In this document: in pieces, positions 25,992 through 34,580 of the stretch
Layout: every line of letters starts with the position of its first letter
Numbering within the stretch: position 1 is the stretch's first letter
From: Ornithinibacillus bavariensis
Lineage (GTDB): Bacteria; Bacillota; Bacilli; Bacillales; Amphibacillaceae
Length of the DNA stretch: 64,000 bases
NCBI RefSeq assembly: GCF_050433565.1
Contig: NZ_JBNPWZ010000004.1
Coordinates: forward strand, 186,001 to 250,000
Reading direction: 5' to 3'
Made by a program: the position numbers and the translations under genes
Notes under the pieces: generated by a model
Database searches by the model: none
What the model was told of the DNA's origin: nothing
The model's input: the letters and a program-made list of their open reading frames with translations, nothing else

Positions 25992-26471
25992 ATGTCAAAG
26001 AATAGTATTGACGAAAAGGCAATTAAGGAATTAGGAGAAATCCGATTAGTAGGATTTCGTGTCGTTTGTGAAGGAAATAAATATCAAGAAGAAATCTCAA
26101 AAGCAGCAGCTTTACTTAAGGAAAGAACTACGGAAATTAAAAACGTATTACATTCAGGTAGGCAAGTAGGTGCTTTTGTAGTTGATGCATCAACTGATGA
26201 TCAAGATGGCTACTGGGTTTGTGTACAAGTATCTGAATATAGCGATATCCCTAATGATATGGTTACCCTTACTGTTCCACCACAAAGATACGCTACTACC
26301 ATGCACAATGGACCAATTTACTCAATCATGAATAGTTATGAGAAGTTACATCAATGGATAGCTGACAAAGGTTTACAGCGTGCACGTGAAAATTGGAGTT
26401 TAGAATTTTATCATCGATTAGAAAATGCACCTGAAGATGTTCAAGTGGAATTATGTGATTCTATTTACTAA
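25992..26471 (+). CDS. GyrI-like effector-binding protein 2
   Basis: A 159-residue GyrI-like domain with almost no extension: L-V-G-F-R-V-V-C-E-G, Q-V-G-A-F, D-G-Y-W-V-C-V-Q-V and P-P-Q-R-Y-A align one for one with its neighbour upstream, including a W-N/W-S-L-E-F-Y end. It lies 61 bases downstream of that paralogue in the same operon. Likely drug- or metabolite-binding; possible protection of DNA gyrase, as for SbmC/GyrI, is only an analogy. Confidence 0.8.
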   Translation: MSKNSIDEKAIKELGEIRLVGFRVVCEGNKYQEEISKAAALLKERTTEIKNVLHSGRQVGAFVVDASTDDQDGYWVCVQVSEYSDIPNDMVTLTVPPQRYATTMHNGPIYSIMNSYEKLHQWIADKGLQRARENWSLEFYHRLENAPEDVQVELCDSIY

Positions 26472-26511
26472 TCGGTACTGAGTAAAAAAAATGTTAATTA
26501 TTGATGCCACG

Positions 26512-26552
26512 AAGCCGCATTCTTCCGTAGAGAAATGCGGCTTATTCAAAAA
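26512..26552 (+). terminator. Terminator after the GyrI-like operon
   Basis: AAGCCGCAT (26512-26520) pairs with ATGCGGCTT (26535-26543). The downstream run is T-poor (ATTCAAAAAGTTCTTT), so it may instead be a stabilising hairpin. Confidence 0.55.
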
Positions 26553-26862
26553 GTTCTTTGCTTTCAAATCATGAAGGCATAGCGATAGTATTTGTTTAAT
26601 ATAGTTATTTACGTTTACTCCACAATCGCGCCAATAGTTTAACAATGTTCTTCTCCATTTGTAATTAATATCAGTTCTTATATTTGTTTATCCACTATAA
26701 ATTCTGAATACTCTCCTTAAATATTTCATAAAACAACGTATGGAAAACCAAAGCTATAAGCCATAGCATGAGATGGACTTAATTATCGTAACGAAATAGG
26801 CGAGACAAGATTTAAGATAATCACCATTTCCATATAACCTTTCTTTCCAATCTACCTTCATT
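26544..26862. other. AT-rich intergenic region without a gene
   Basis: About 320 bases with no supportable frame on either strand and no recognised signals. Confidence 0.4.
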
Positions 26863-26933
26863 AACTATCAATTTTCTTTGGAACATTTCATTCTTTCTAT
26901 TAAAAAGTAAAATGTTCCAAATTTACGATAGTT
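26863..26933 (+). promoter_or_regulatory. Long interrupted inverted repeat upstream of dus
   Basis: An outer AACTATC/GATAGTT pair (26863-26869 with 26927-26933) encloses an inner GGAACATTT/AAATGTTCC pair (26880-26888 with 26910-26918) around a 21-base loop. It lies about 110 bases before the Dus gene, without a T tract, so it looks like a regulatory structure or protein-binding site and not a terminator. Confidence 0.4.
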
Positions 26934-27041
26934 GATAAAAAGTGCTTAAGCATGGTATAAGTGTAAGAGGCAGAGATATCTTTGCTTTTTTATTTTTGGG
27001 AAAAGTAATAATTCCCATAATGAGAGGATTGGAATTTAATT

Positions 27042-28031
27042 ATGACAGATAATTTTTGGCGTGATTTACCACGACCGTTTTTTATACTTGCACCAATGGA
27101 AGATGTGACGGATGTTGTTTTTCGTCATGTAATTAGCGAAGCAGCGAGACCAGATGTGTTTTTTACAGAGTTTACAAACACGGAGAGCTATTGTCACCCA
27201 GATGGCCAGCAAAGTGTACGTGGGCGCTTAACATTTACAGAGGATGAACAACCGATTGTTGCCCATATTTGGGGAGACAAGCCCGAATATTTTCGCCAAA
27301 TGAGTATTGGGATGGCAGAATTAGGGTTTAAGGGTTTGGATATCAATATGGGCTGCCCTGCACCAAACGTGGCACCAAAAGGAAAGGGATGTGGTCTTAT
27401 ACGGCGTCCAGAGGTTGCCGCAGAATTAATCCAAGCAGCAAAAGCGGGAGGATTGCCTGTTAGTGTTAAGACAAGACTTGGTTATACGGAAGTAGACGAA
27501 TGGCGTGACTGGTTAACACATGTATTGAAGCAAGACATCGTAAATCTTTCCATACATTTGCGTACAAAAAAGGAAATGAGTAATGTTGATGCTCATTGGG
27601 AGCTCATTCCAGAGATTAAGAAGCTTCGGGATGAGGTGGCACCTGATACACTTTTGACAATCAATGGCGATATTCCTGACCGTCAAACTGGCCTAAAACT
27701 TGTTGATCAATATGGTGTAGATGGTGTTATGATTGGGCGTGGTGTATTTAAAAATCCGTTTGCCTTTGAAAAAGAGAAGAAAGAACATAGTAGTGAGGAA
27801 TTACTAGATCTCTTAAGATTGCAGCTTGATTTACATGATAAATATTCCAAAGAATATGAACCACGTCCATTTAGACCTCTACGTCGCTTCTTTAAGATAT
27901 ATGTCCGGGGATTTAGAGGGGCAAGTGAATTACGAAATGATTTAATGGCGACAGAGTCAACGGATGAAGTTCGTGAGATGCTTACTAATTTTATGATTAA
28001 AAATAATCATGAAACAGGGGAAATTTCTTAA
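27042..28031 (+). CDS. tRNA-dihydrouridine synthase
   Basis: A 329-residue FMN-dependent TIM-barrel enzyme of the Dus family that reduces uridine in the D-loop of tRNA. Visible motifs are the N-terminal L-A-P-M-E-D-V-T-D-V-V-F-R, I-N-M-G-C-P with the expected catalytic Cys (about 109), K-T-R-L-G-Y near 145-150, and G-V-M-I-G-R-G near 230 for phosphate binding. The length is normal. ATG 27042 is preceded by AGAGGATTGG. Chromosomal housekeeping-type gene; its appearance marks the end of clearly accessory DNA. DusB-like subtype is possible but not certain. Confidence 0.9.
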   Translation: MTDNFWRDLPRPFFILAPMEDVTDVVFRHVISEAARPDVFFTEFTNTESYCHPDGQQSVRGRLTFTEDEQPIVAHIWGDKPEYFRQMSIGMAELGFKGLDINMGCPAPNVAPKGKGCGLIRRPEVAAELIQAAKAGGLPVSVKTRLGYTEVDEWRDWLTHVLKQDIVNLSIHLRTKKEMSNVDAHWELIPEIKKLRDEVAPDTLLTINGDIPDRQTGLKLVDQYGVDGVMIGRGVFKNPFAFEKEKKEHSSEELLDLLRLQLDLHDKYSKEYEPRPFRPLRRFFKIYVRGFRGASELRNDLMATESTDEVREMLTNFMIKNNHETGEIS

Positions 28032-28063
28032 TTCAATGCTAGTATAAAATTGAAAAAGGTATT

Positions 28064-28095
28064 AGAAAAAGGGATTCAATTGAATCCCTTTTTCT
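28064..28095 (+). terminator. Strong terminator after dus
   Basis: A perfect 16-bp palindrome in which the A-run and T-run form the outer stem: AGAAAAAGGGATTCAA paired with its complement. It can terminate from both directions. Confidence 0.9.
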
Positions 28096-28321
28096 ATTTG
28101 TTTTGAAGGGCTGTAGCATTGTGAATTTCTCTTATTAAGTGTGTAAACTTATTTCTGCTTGTGATAACATTAATGTTAATAAAAAGTATCCTATAGTTAT
28201 CTGACATGGATGGGAGCAAGACACTTAGGATCATCGATAGATAAATCCAGTATGGTTACTTTATAGATTTGTAGAGAGCCAGCAAAATATAGGAAAATAG
28301 AAATAAAAAGGAGTTCCATTC

Positions 28322-29236
28322 ATGAGAAATTACCTTTTAATACTATCAGTTCTTATGGTAACTGCAATCATCGTAGGAACATATTATTATCAGAATCTAG
28401 AACACAACTACACGCTTCCACAACTAAATCTACGAAATAACCTCCAAGAAGAGACACCTAATGAGATAGAAAATACGCCATTACAACCTGTTAATGATGA
28501 CCCAATTAGTTATAGTTTACAAAATGATGAACTAACTATTACATACAATAAGGGGAAGGATTGGATAAAAGTCCCAGTGGATAAAAATTTATTGTTCAAT
28601 GGAGAGTATCAAGGGAACAAACAGGAATTGATTGAAGGTAGCTATGTTTTATCGGAAGAGCGTTTAGCATTTCTATATAAGCAAGTTGGGCTAAACATGA
28701 AATATACTACTGATCAGGGGAATACATGGCAAGATAGTGTAATAGCTGAGGAATTTCCAGAGCTTCGTTTTCGAAAGATTGCGTTTCTAAATGATAGCTT
28801 TGGATATGTAATCGTATCAGGTGATCGTACAATGTCTCAAGAGTATTCAACAGTATTCCTAACCTTCGATAGTGGTAAAACCTGGACGAAAACTGAAGAT
28901 CCTCCAACTACTAGGATGATTGCATTCGGTAGCTTTGTGGATGAGAAGACAGGGTTTCTATCCTATGGAACCATTAATCCAGAAGCACCAGATGTCTATG
29001 TGACACAGGATGGAGGAAAGGTTTGGAGGCATGCTCGTTTAAGTATTCCCGCTCCGTACGGAAAAGTGTTTGTTCAAGCGGAAGCTCCATTTATTGAGGA
29101 AGACCACCTGGCTGTTCTAGTAAATCAAGGGCCAAATGGTGATTATGAAGGTGGATTAGTAAAAGGAAAATTTATTTCAAAGGATAATGGTCTAACATGG
29201 GAGTTTTTGCAGGAGGTAGAACCGGATGAAGGATAG
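28322..29236 (+). CDS. Membrane-anchored Asp-box (BNR/sialidase-like) repeat protein
   Basis: A 304-residue protein with one N-terminal membrane anchor (about 4-22) and an extracellular part. Four Asp-box motifs are visible (T-T-D-Q-G-N-T-W, T-F-D-S-G-K-T-W, T-Q-D-G-G-K-V-W, S-K-D-N-G-L-T-W), giving a beta-propeller-like fold as in YCF48/sialidase-type proteins. No sialidase active-site Arg triad is evident, so a binding or scaffold role is more likely. ATG 28322 follows AAAAGGAG. Its end overlaps the next membrane protein by 11 bases, so the pair likely work together. Confidence 0.75.
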   Translation: MRNYLLILSVLMVTAIIVGTYYYQNLEHNYTLPQLNLRNNLQEETPNEIENTPLQPVNDDPISYSLQNDELTITYNKGKDWIKVPVDKNLLFNGEYQGNKQELIEGSYVLSEERLAFLYKQVGLNMKYTTDQGNTWQDSVIAEEFPELRFRKIAFLNDSFGYVIVSGDRTMSQEYSTVFLTFDSGKTWTKTEDPPTTRMIAFGSFVDEKTGFLSYGTINPEAPDVYVTQDGGKVWRHARLSIPAPYGKVFVQAEAPFIEEDHLAVLVNQGPNGDYEGGLVKGKFISKDNGLTWEFLQEVEPDEG

Positions 29237-30086
29237 GGCAAAATGGAAAAAAATAGTCGGCTGGACGCTTTTTCTAATTGCAATCGGATTTTTTTGCTTA
29301 CAAATGGGATTCCTCTTTTTACATGTGCGCTATCAAGTGGAGTATATTGATAACCGTATATTTTATATGATTAATCTTTTATTTGTCGTTTTTTTAGCGG
29401 TAGCGCTGCTAGTTTTACTTAAACTGAAAAATAGCCATCAAGTTATTATTGCTAGTATTGGAGTTATCTTCTTTCTTACGAATATTGTCCTACTTGAAAA
29501 TAGCAATCAACAAATTAGAAATATAACAAGCATATCACCAAGCTTGAGTAAAATATTCTCGGTAAAGGAAAATGTCCAAAGTGGGGAAGCAATCTATTAT
29601 CGCCCGTATTATGGTATTCTCGCTCGTCCTAAAGAAGTCTTGGAAAATAAGATAAATGGAAACAATAAAGTAAAGTGGCTGGCTAAGGATATAGCAGTTC
29701 TAACCTATAAGGATAAAAATGGTGACATTCAACAATTTGTAGGGACGTATGGCGATCGTAAGGGCGGATTATCCTATTATTACGTAGGAGCAGAGATACA
29801 CGGTGTTTGGCAAGGAGATAATGTCACAGTGACAAGTGGTCCAGATGGAATAAATGTTACGGTAGGTAATGAATCTGAATTGTTCTCATGGGAGAATTTG
29901 GAGCAATTTGGTACACTAGCAATCGTTCTAAAGAAAGATAATGAAGCAGTATGGACAATCGCATTAAAAGAAAACTTTGAGGTTCACTCTGATGCTTCAA
30001 AACCTACTGTTGGAAATATTAGTTTATACAAAGCGACAATGGAGGAGAATCAGCCGATAATTCTTAATTATATTGACTCCAATTAA
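29226..30086 (+). CDS. Membrane protein with extracytoplasmic domain, unknown
   Basis: A 286-residue protein with three hydrophobic segments (about 11-33, 45-66, 70-88) and a C-terminal domain of about 190 residues with beta-rich, Gly/Asn-containing sequence. I do not recognise the family. ATG 29226 follows GGAGGTAGAACCGG and overlaps the preceding stop, so translation is coupled to the Asp-box protein. A strong terminator ends the pair. Confidence 0.7.
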   Translation: MKDRAKWKKIVGWTLFLIAIGFFCLQMGFLFLHVRYQVEYIDNRIFYMINLLFVVFLAVALLVLLKLKNSHQVIIASIGVIFFLTNIVLLENSNQQIRNITSISPSLSKIFSVKENVQSGEAIYYRPYYGILARPKEVLENKINGNNKVKWLAKDIAVLTYKDKNGDIQQFVGTYGDRKGGLSYYYVGAEIHGVWQGDNVTVTSGPDGINVTVGNESELFSWENLEQFGTLAIVLKKDNEAVWTIALKENFEVHSDASKPTVGNISLYKATMEENQPIILNYIDSN

Positions 30087-30090
30087 GTAC

Positions 30091-30142
30091 AAGGGGGATG
30101 ATTTATTTAGCTATTGCTAAACTTAAATCATCCCCCTTTATA
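30091..30142 (+). terminator. Terminator of the Asp-box operon
   Basis: AAGGGGGATGATTTA (30091-30105) pairs with TAAATCATCCCCCTT (30124-30138), followed by TATAC; the T tract is short but the 15-bp stem is perfect. Confidence 0.75.
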
Positions 30143-30239
30143 CAACTGTGAATTTCATTCTTTCTCTAAAACTTTGATAGCTAAACAATGAAATTAAGCT
30201 CACCTGTAGTGTTTCTTCTTTATATGACTATCTATTAAA

Positions 30240-30803
30240 TTATACGGTTAATGAACCACGGAACCCTCTAGCACCATAGTATGAATCCGCACCATTGTGA
30301 TAGACAAAGACATGTTCATAGCGATAATCACAAAAAAGTGCGCCGCCAAGCTTTCTAATTTCAGCAGGTGTTTTTATCCAGCTAGATGTTTTCATATCGA
30401 AGTTTCCAAGTTTCTGTAGCTTTCTATATTGGTCTTCCGTTAAGAGTTCAATTCCCATTTCTGTTGCCATGTCCATAGCGCTGTTTTCCGGTTTATGTTT
30501 TTTTCTAGCCTCCAGTGCTTCTCTGTCGTAGCAAATACTTCTGCGACCTTTAGGACTTTCAGCAGAACAATCATAAAAAATGTATTCGTCCTTATCCTGA
30601 TCATAACCAACAACATCAGGTTCACCGCCAGTTCTTTCCATTTCAAATAGGGACCACATTTTACTAGGATTCGCTTCTAGCTTTGCTTGGACTTTTTCCC
30701 ACTCTATATCTTCATGGCGATTCCTATGTTTCTCAAAACGAGCATTCAATACTCTAAATAATCCTTCCTGCTGTTCTAGTGACAACATCTTTTTATTACT
30801 CAT
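30240..30803 (-). CDS. DUF4256 family protein
   Basis: A 187-residue soluble protein. W-S-L-F-E-M-E-R-T-G-G-E-P-D-V-V, F-Y-D-C-S-A-E-S-P-K-G-R-R and W-I-K-T-P-A-E-I-R-K-L-G-G-A-L-F-C-D are the conserved blocks of DUF4256, a family present in many bacteria with unknown function. The length is typical. ATG 30803 follows AAGGAGG. It is transcribed away from the lipoprotein gene's end, 50 bases downstream of it, and may share its mRNA. Confidence 0.85.
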   Translation of the reverse strand: MSNKKMLSLEQQEGLFRVLNARFEKHRNRHEDIEWEKVQAKLEANPSKMWSLFEMERTGGEPDVVGYDQDKDEYIFYDCSAESPKGRRSICYDREALEARKKHKPENSAMDMATEMGIELLTEDQYRKLQKLGNFDMKTSSWIKTPAEIRKLGGALFCDYRYEHVFVYHNGADSYYGARGFRGSLTV

Positions 30804-30853
30804 ATTCGCTTCCTCCTTATCACCTATTTGATCTATGTATGCTTATATTTGGT

Positions 30854-31471
30854 TTAATTAATAATTTGCTTTCTTATTAGCTCAACGATGTTATCATCTT
30901 CAGCTGGATCAATATAAACAAGCTTTGTATTGTTAATAATATCTGTGTAGAAGTCTTCACCAGCAGGATATTGGCCATCCCAGCGAATTGGTACATTGTA
31001 AATATTGATCGTTCCATCGCCATTCCCACTATACGTTACAGAACCATCGACTAATCGAGAACCAGCCAACTGAATAACATCCACAGGATAATTAGCACTA
31101 GTCTCATCATCAGGATTGAGAGGTGTTCCAGCTGGTATATGTTGGACATATAAATTGTCTATTTCTTGATTTGGACCAAGCTGTAACCAAACTCTTGCAT
31201 ATTCGATTTGTTCATTAGAGTATTCGGATAGTGGGTTGTTTTCTTCCGTATGACCTCCACTTACGTCCCCATTTTCAGAAGTATTGCTATCTGTACCAAT
31301 CGACGCTACATTGGAGGTGTCAGAAGAATCATTACCGTATGCTTCCCCTACCGTACTTGATGGAATACTTTCCTCTGTATGAACGGTTTCGTTTTTAGTT
31401 GGATTATTTGCACATCCTACTAGAATAATGAAAGTGGCGTTGAATAATAGAATTTTAGTTCGTTTTTTCAT
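30854..31471 (-). CDS. Lipoprotein with low-complexity linker, unknown domain
   Basis: A 205-residue predicted lipoprotein: positively charged start, hydrophobic core and lipobox L-V-G-C with Cys20. A Ser/Thr/Asn/Glu-rich linker covers about 24-80; the rest (about 82-205) is a compact domain (Y-A-R-V-W-L-Q-L-G-P-N-Q onward) that I believe belongs to a Bacilli lipoprotein family but cannot name safely. ATG 31471 follows GGAGGAATG. Confidence 0.7.
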   Translation of the reverse strand: MKKRTKILLFNATFIILVGCANNPTKNETVHTEESIPSSTVGEAYGNDSSDTSNVASIGTDSNTSENGDVSGGHTEENNPLSEYSNEQIEYARVWLQLGPNQEIDNLYVQHIPAGTPLNPDDETSANYPVDVIQLAGSRLVDGSVTYSGNGDGTINIYNVPIRWDGQYPAGEDFYTDIINNTKLVYIDPAEDDNIVELIRKQIIN

Positions 31472-31534
31472 TTGTTAAATCATTCCTCCATGATGTTTAA
31501 ACCTTTTAAGGTCTAGTTGTTTATCTTAAATTTA

Positions 31535-31570
31535 CCTACCAACCTTCTACTATAGTGGAAGGTTGGTAGG
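31535..31570 (-). promoter_or_regulatory. Perfect hairpin upstream of lipoprotein gene
   Basis: CCTACCAACCTTC (31535-31547) pairs with GAAGGTTGGTAGG (31558-31570) over a 10-base loop. It has no T tract on either side and no gene pointing into it from the left, so an operator or 5'-UTR structure of the minus-strand lipoprotein gene fits best. Confidence 0.45.
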
Positions 31571-31668
31571 GTTTATTTATTAATTTTAACATAAAGCTCG
31601 AATAACATTAATTCAATCTGTCATAATCATGAAAATAAAATTAATTGTATAGAAAATAATAAAAGGTA

Positions 31669-31697
31669 TTGACAGTATTTCAAATTGGGAATATAGT
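31669..31697 (+). promoter_or_regulatory. SigA-type promoter of the met operon
   Basis: TTGACA (31669-31674), 17-base spacer, TATAGT (31692-31697). The S-box RNA begins about 40 bases downstream. Confidence 0.8.
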
Positions 31698-31737
31698 GAT
31701 ATATAATTCTTGCAAACAATTAAATAGTAACATCACT

Positions 31738-31856
31738 TCTTATCAAGAGAGATTGAGGGAATAGGCCCAATGAAGTCTCGGCAACAGATTCATGAAAATG
31801 AACACTGTGCCAAATCCTACAAATGCAACCCATATTGCATTTGAAAGATGAGAACG
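31738..31856 (+). ncRNA. SAM riboswitch (S-box)
   Basis: Contains the conserved S-box core: CTTATCAAGAGAG, then GGGAATAGGCCC, AAGTCTCGGCAAC, GTGCCAAATCCTAC and GAAAGATGAG in order. S-adenosylmethionine binding stabilises this fold and favours the terminator that follows, switching off the met genes when SAM is plentiful. Confidence 0.95.
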
Positions 31857-31874
31857 GAGATGGTTTTAATTTAT

Positions 31875-31924
31875 AAAGCCTTCTAATTTCTCTATTTTTG
31901 ATGAGAAATTAGAAGGCTTTTTTC
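31875..31924 (+). terminator. Riboswitch-controlled intrinsic terminator
   Basis: AAAGCCTTCTAATTTCTC (31875-31892) pairs with the complement at 31903-31920, then TTTTTTCG. This is the expression platform of the S-box. Confidence 0.92.
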
Positions 31925-31999
31925 GTTCGAATACTGGGAAGTTAGATGGTTGCGACTATTGGCTGCAGAGAATTAACTATTTGCGAGGAGGAGCAGACT

Positions 32000-33025
32000 A
32001 TGATCGAATTTAAAAACGCTTCTAAGACATTCCGGCTCGGAAAGCGGGAGGTGAATGCGGTAAAAGGAGTGTCGCTTGCAATTGAGCAGGGAGAAATATT
32101 TGGCATTATTGGCTTTAGTGGTGCCGGAAAGAGTACATTACTTCGGCTAGTCAATCTGCTTGAGCAACCAACATCTGGGGCTATTCAGATCCAAGGTGTA
32201 GATCTTGCTACACTACCTAAGAAAGAACTACGAAAGCTACGGCGAAAAATAGGAATGATCTTTCAGAACTTCAATTTGTTTTCCTCACGTACTGTAGCGG
32301 GAAATGTGGCTTATCCGTTGAAGCTAGCCGGAATCCCTAAAAAAGAAATAAATGAGCGAGTTTCGGAGCTACTGAGTTTTGTTGGGCTTACCGATAAAGC
32401 AAATGATTATCCAGAGCAGCTCTCTGGTGGTCAAAAGCAACGTGTGGGGATTGCTCGGGCACTTGCTACGTCACCAGATATATTAATATGTGATGAAGCA
32501 ACATCAGCACTGGATCCGGATACAACAAGTGATATTCTTCGTCTTTTAAAAAAGGTAAATCATGAACTTGGAATAACGGTTTTATTAATTACACATGAAA
32601 TGCATGTTATTCAATCTATTTGTGACCGGGTCGCCGTCATGGAAGAAGGGGAAGTCATTGAAGTCGGTTCTGTCTTTGATACATTTACAAATCCCAAACA
32701 CCCAACAACGAAGCGGTTCATCAAATCCGTAGAGAATGATTTACCTTCTGCTAAATTACTAAGGGAATGGAGGGAAAAGGGTGGCAAGAGGCTTTATCGT
32801 GTCACTTTCAAGGGAGAGATTACAAATGCCCCCGTCCTTTCACAAATAACGCAAAAATACAGTGTCGACTTCAATATTGTACATGGCTACATACGTGAAT
32901 TACAGGAAAGGTTATTTGGTAATTTGCTAATTTCTTTTGAAGGCAATGCGGATGCGATTGAATCAGCAATGATAGAACTGCAATCTATCGTAGATGTAGA
33001 GGAGGTAGAACTTGATGCGGGTTGA
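32000..33025 (+). CDS. metN: Methionine ABC transporter ATPase MetN
   Basis: A 341-residue ATPase. Walker A G-F-S-G-A-G-K-S-T is at 38-46, the signature L-S-G-G-Q near 141, Walker B L-I-C-D-E-A near 163-168 and the switch His in I-T-H-E near 196. The C-terminal 75 residues form the NIL domain (about 265-341) that binds methionine and inhibits transport in MetN. ATG 32000 follows GAGGAGGAGC; the frame open upstream to 31946 has no ribosome site. First gene behind the S-box. It powers uptake of D/L-methionine. Confidence 0.95.
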   Translation: MIEFKNASKTFRLGKREVNAVKGVSLAIEQGEIFGIIGFSGAGKSTLLRLVNLLEQPTSGAIQIQGVDLATLPKKELRKLRRKIGMIFQNFNLFSSRTVAGNVAYPLKLAGIPKKEINERVSELLSFVGLTDKANDYPEQLSGGQKQRVGIARALATSPDILICDEATSALDPDTTSDILRLLKKVNHELGITVLLITHEMHVIQSICDRVAVMEEGEVIEVGSVFDTFTNPKHPTTKRFIKSVENDLPSAKLLREWREKGGKRLYRVTFKGEITNAPVLSQITQKYSVDFNIVHGYIRELQERLFGNLLISFEGNADAIESAMIELQSIVDVEEVELDAG

Positions 33026-33677
33026 TTGGACAACATTTTGGCCAAGGATTTTGGAATCAACAGGTGAAACAATCTTTATGGTTATCTTGACACTAATCTT
33101 TGGCTCCATTCTAGGAATAGGTTTTGGATTATTACTATACGTAACACGAAAAGGGAACATTTTAGAAAATCAGCTTGTATTTCAAATCATGAACATTTTC
33201 ATAAATATCATTCGACCAATTCCATTCATTATATTTTTAGTCGCGATTAGCCCATTAACTAGATTGGTAGTAGGTACAACAATTGGAACCTGGGCTGCGA
33301 TTTTCCCGATGACAATAGCCGCCTCTTTTGGGATTGCTCGGATTGTAGAGAATAACTTGGTAAGTATTGACCCTGGTGTTGTGGAAGCCGCCAAAGCGAT
33401 GGGAGCAAGTCCATTCCAAATTATTTATACCGTGTTGATACCAGAGGCACTTGGCCCACTAATTCTAGGTTTAACATTTGTGACAGTTAGTTTAATAGAC
33501 TTCTCAGCTATGGCGGGAACAGTTGGCGGTGGAGGTCTTGGCCATGTTGCAATGACCTATGGCTATCAGCGCTTTGATGGAAGTGTCATGCTTGTTACGG
33601 TTATTATCCTAATCATACTGGTACAGCTGGCACAATGGCTTGGTAACACTATTTCTAGAAAGATTATGAGACGTTAG
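33015..33677 (+). CDS. metI: Methionine ABC transporter permease MetI
   Basis: A 220-residue permease with five hydrophobic segments. The E-A-A-K-A-M-G-A-S-P EAA loop near residues 122-131 docks on MetN. ATG 33015 lies inside the last codons of metN behind GGAGGT (8-9 bases), an 11-base overlap that couples translation. Confidence 0.95.
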   Translation: MRVDWTTFWPRILESTGETIFMVILTLIFGSILGIGFGLLLYVTRKGNILENQLVFQIMNIFINIIRPIPFIIFLVAISPLTRLVVGTTIGTWAAIFPMTIAASFGIARIVENNLVSIDPGVVEAAKAMGASPFQIIYTVLIPEALGPLILGLTFVTVSLIDFSAMAGTVGGGGLGHVAMTYGYQRFDGSVMLVTVIILIILVQLAQWLGNTISRKIMRR

Positions 33678-33707
33678 GGAACAGGTAGAAAGCGAGGAGA
33701 ACAAAAG

Positions 33708-34565
33708 ATGAAAAAATTAATCATTTTTTTACTAGCGATTATCACAGTAGTATCACTAGCTGCTTGTAGTAGTGATACATCTGGAAAAGGCGAGAAAACA
33801 AAAGTTGTTAAGATTGGTGTTACAGGAACAGATGGGGAAGTATGGCCACTGATTCAGAAGAAGGCAAAGGCAGAAGGGATTGAGATTGAGCTTGTGGAGT
33901 TCTCAGATTACACACTTCCAAACCAAGCATTGGCGGATGGAGATATTGATATTAATTCCTTCCAGCATATTGCATTCTTAAGTCAATTTAATAAAGAAAA
34001 CAATGTAGACTTATTACCGATTGGTCCAACTATTATTGCACCAATGGGAATTTATTCAGAGAAAATTAAAGATATTAACGAAATTGAAGAAGGTGCACGC
34101 ATAGCAATTCCAGATGACCCATCCAACCAAGCACGGGCATTGAAGCTACTTGAATCTGCAGGATTAATTAAATTATCAGCTGACTTTGGACTGTTTGGAG
34201 ATCCATCAAAAATTGTGGAGAATCCTAAGAACTTAGATATTTTTCCAATCGTAGCCCAACAAACACCAAGGGTTCTTCCTGATGTTACAGCTTCTGTAAT
34301 TAATAATGGGGTAGCGGGTCAAGCTGGTTTTGATCCGGTAAAAGATCCAATTTTTCTAGAAGATGGTACATCTGAAAATGCAATACCATATGTAAACATT
34401 TTTGCTGCTCGAGCTGAGGATAAAGACAATGAGACTTTCCAGCGCATTGTTGAATTATATCATGAGGAAGATGTGGAAAAGGCCGTAGAAATAGACACAA
34501 ATGGTGGCTCAATTGTTATTGATATTACCAAGGAAGAATTATTAAAAATTTTTGAAGGGTTATAA
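33708..34565 (+). CDS. metQ: Methionine-binding lipoprotein MetQ
   Basis: A 285-residue substrate-binding lipoprotein of the NlpA/MetQ family. The signal peptide ends in the lipobox S-L-A-A-C, so Cys20 is the lipidated residue. The mature part has the family pattern V-K-I-G-V-T, N-S-F-Q-H near 92-96 and I-P-D-D-P-S-N-Q-A-R near 139-148. It delivers methionine to MetNI at the outer face of the membrane. ATG 33708 follows GCGAGGAG. Confidence 0.94.
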   Translation: MKKLIIFLLAIITVVSLAACSSDTSGKGEKTKVVKIGVTGTDGEVWPLIQKKAKAEGIEIELVEFSDYTLPNQALADGDIDINSFQHIAFLSQFNKENNVDLLPIGPTIIAPMGIYSEKIKDINEIEEGARIAIPDDPSNQARALKLLESAGLIKLSADFGLFGDPSKIVENPKNLDIFPIVAQQTPRVLPDVTASVINNGVAGQAGFDPVKDPIFLEDGTSENAIPYVNIFAARAEDKDNETFQRIVELYHEEDVEKAVEIDTNGGSIVIDITKEELLKIFEGL

Positions 34566-34580
34566 GGAGGAGTAGTTAAG

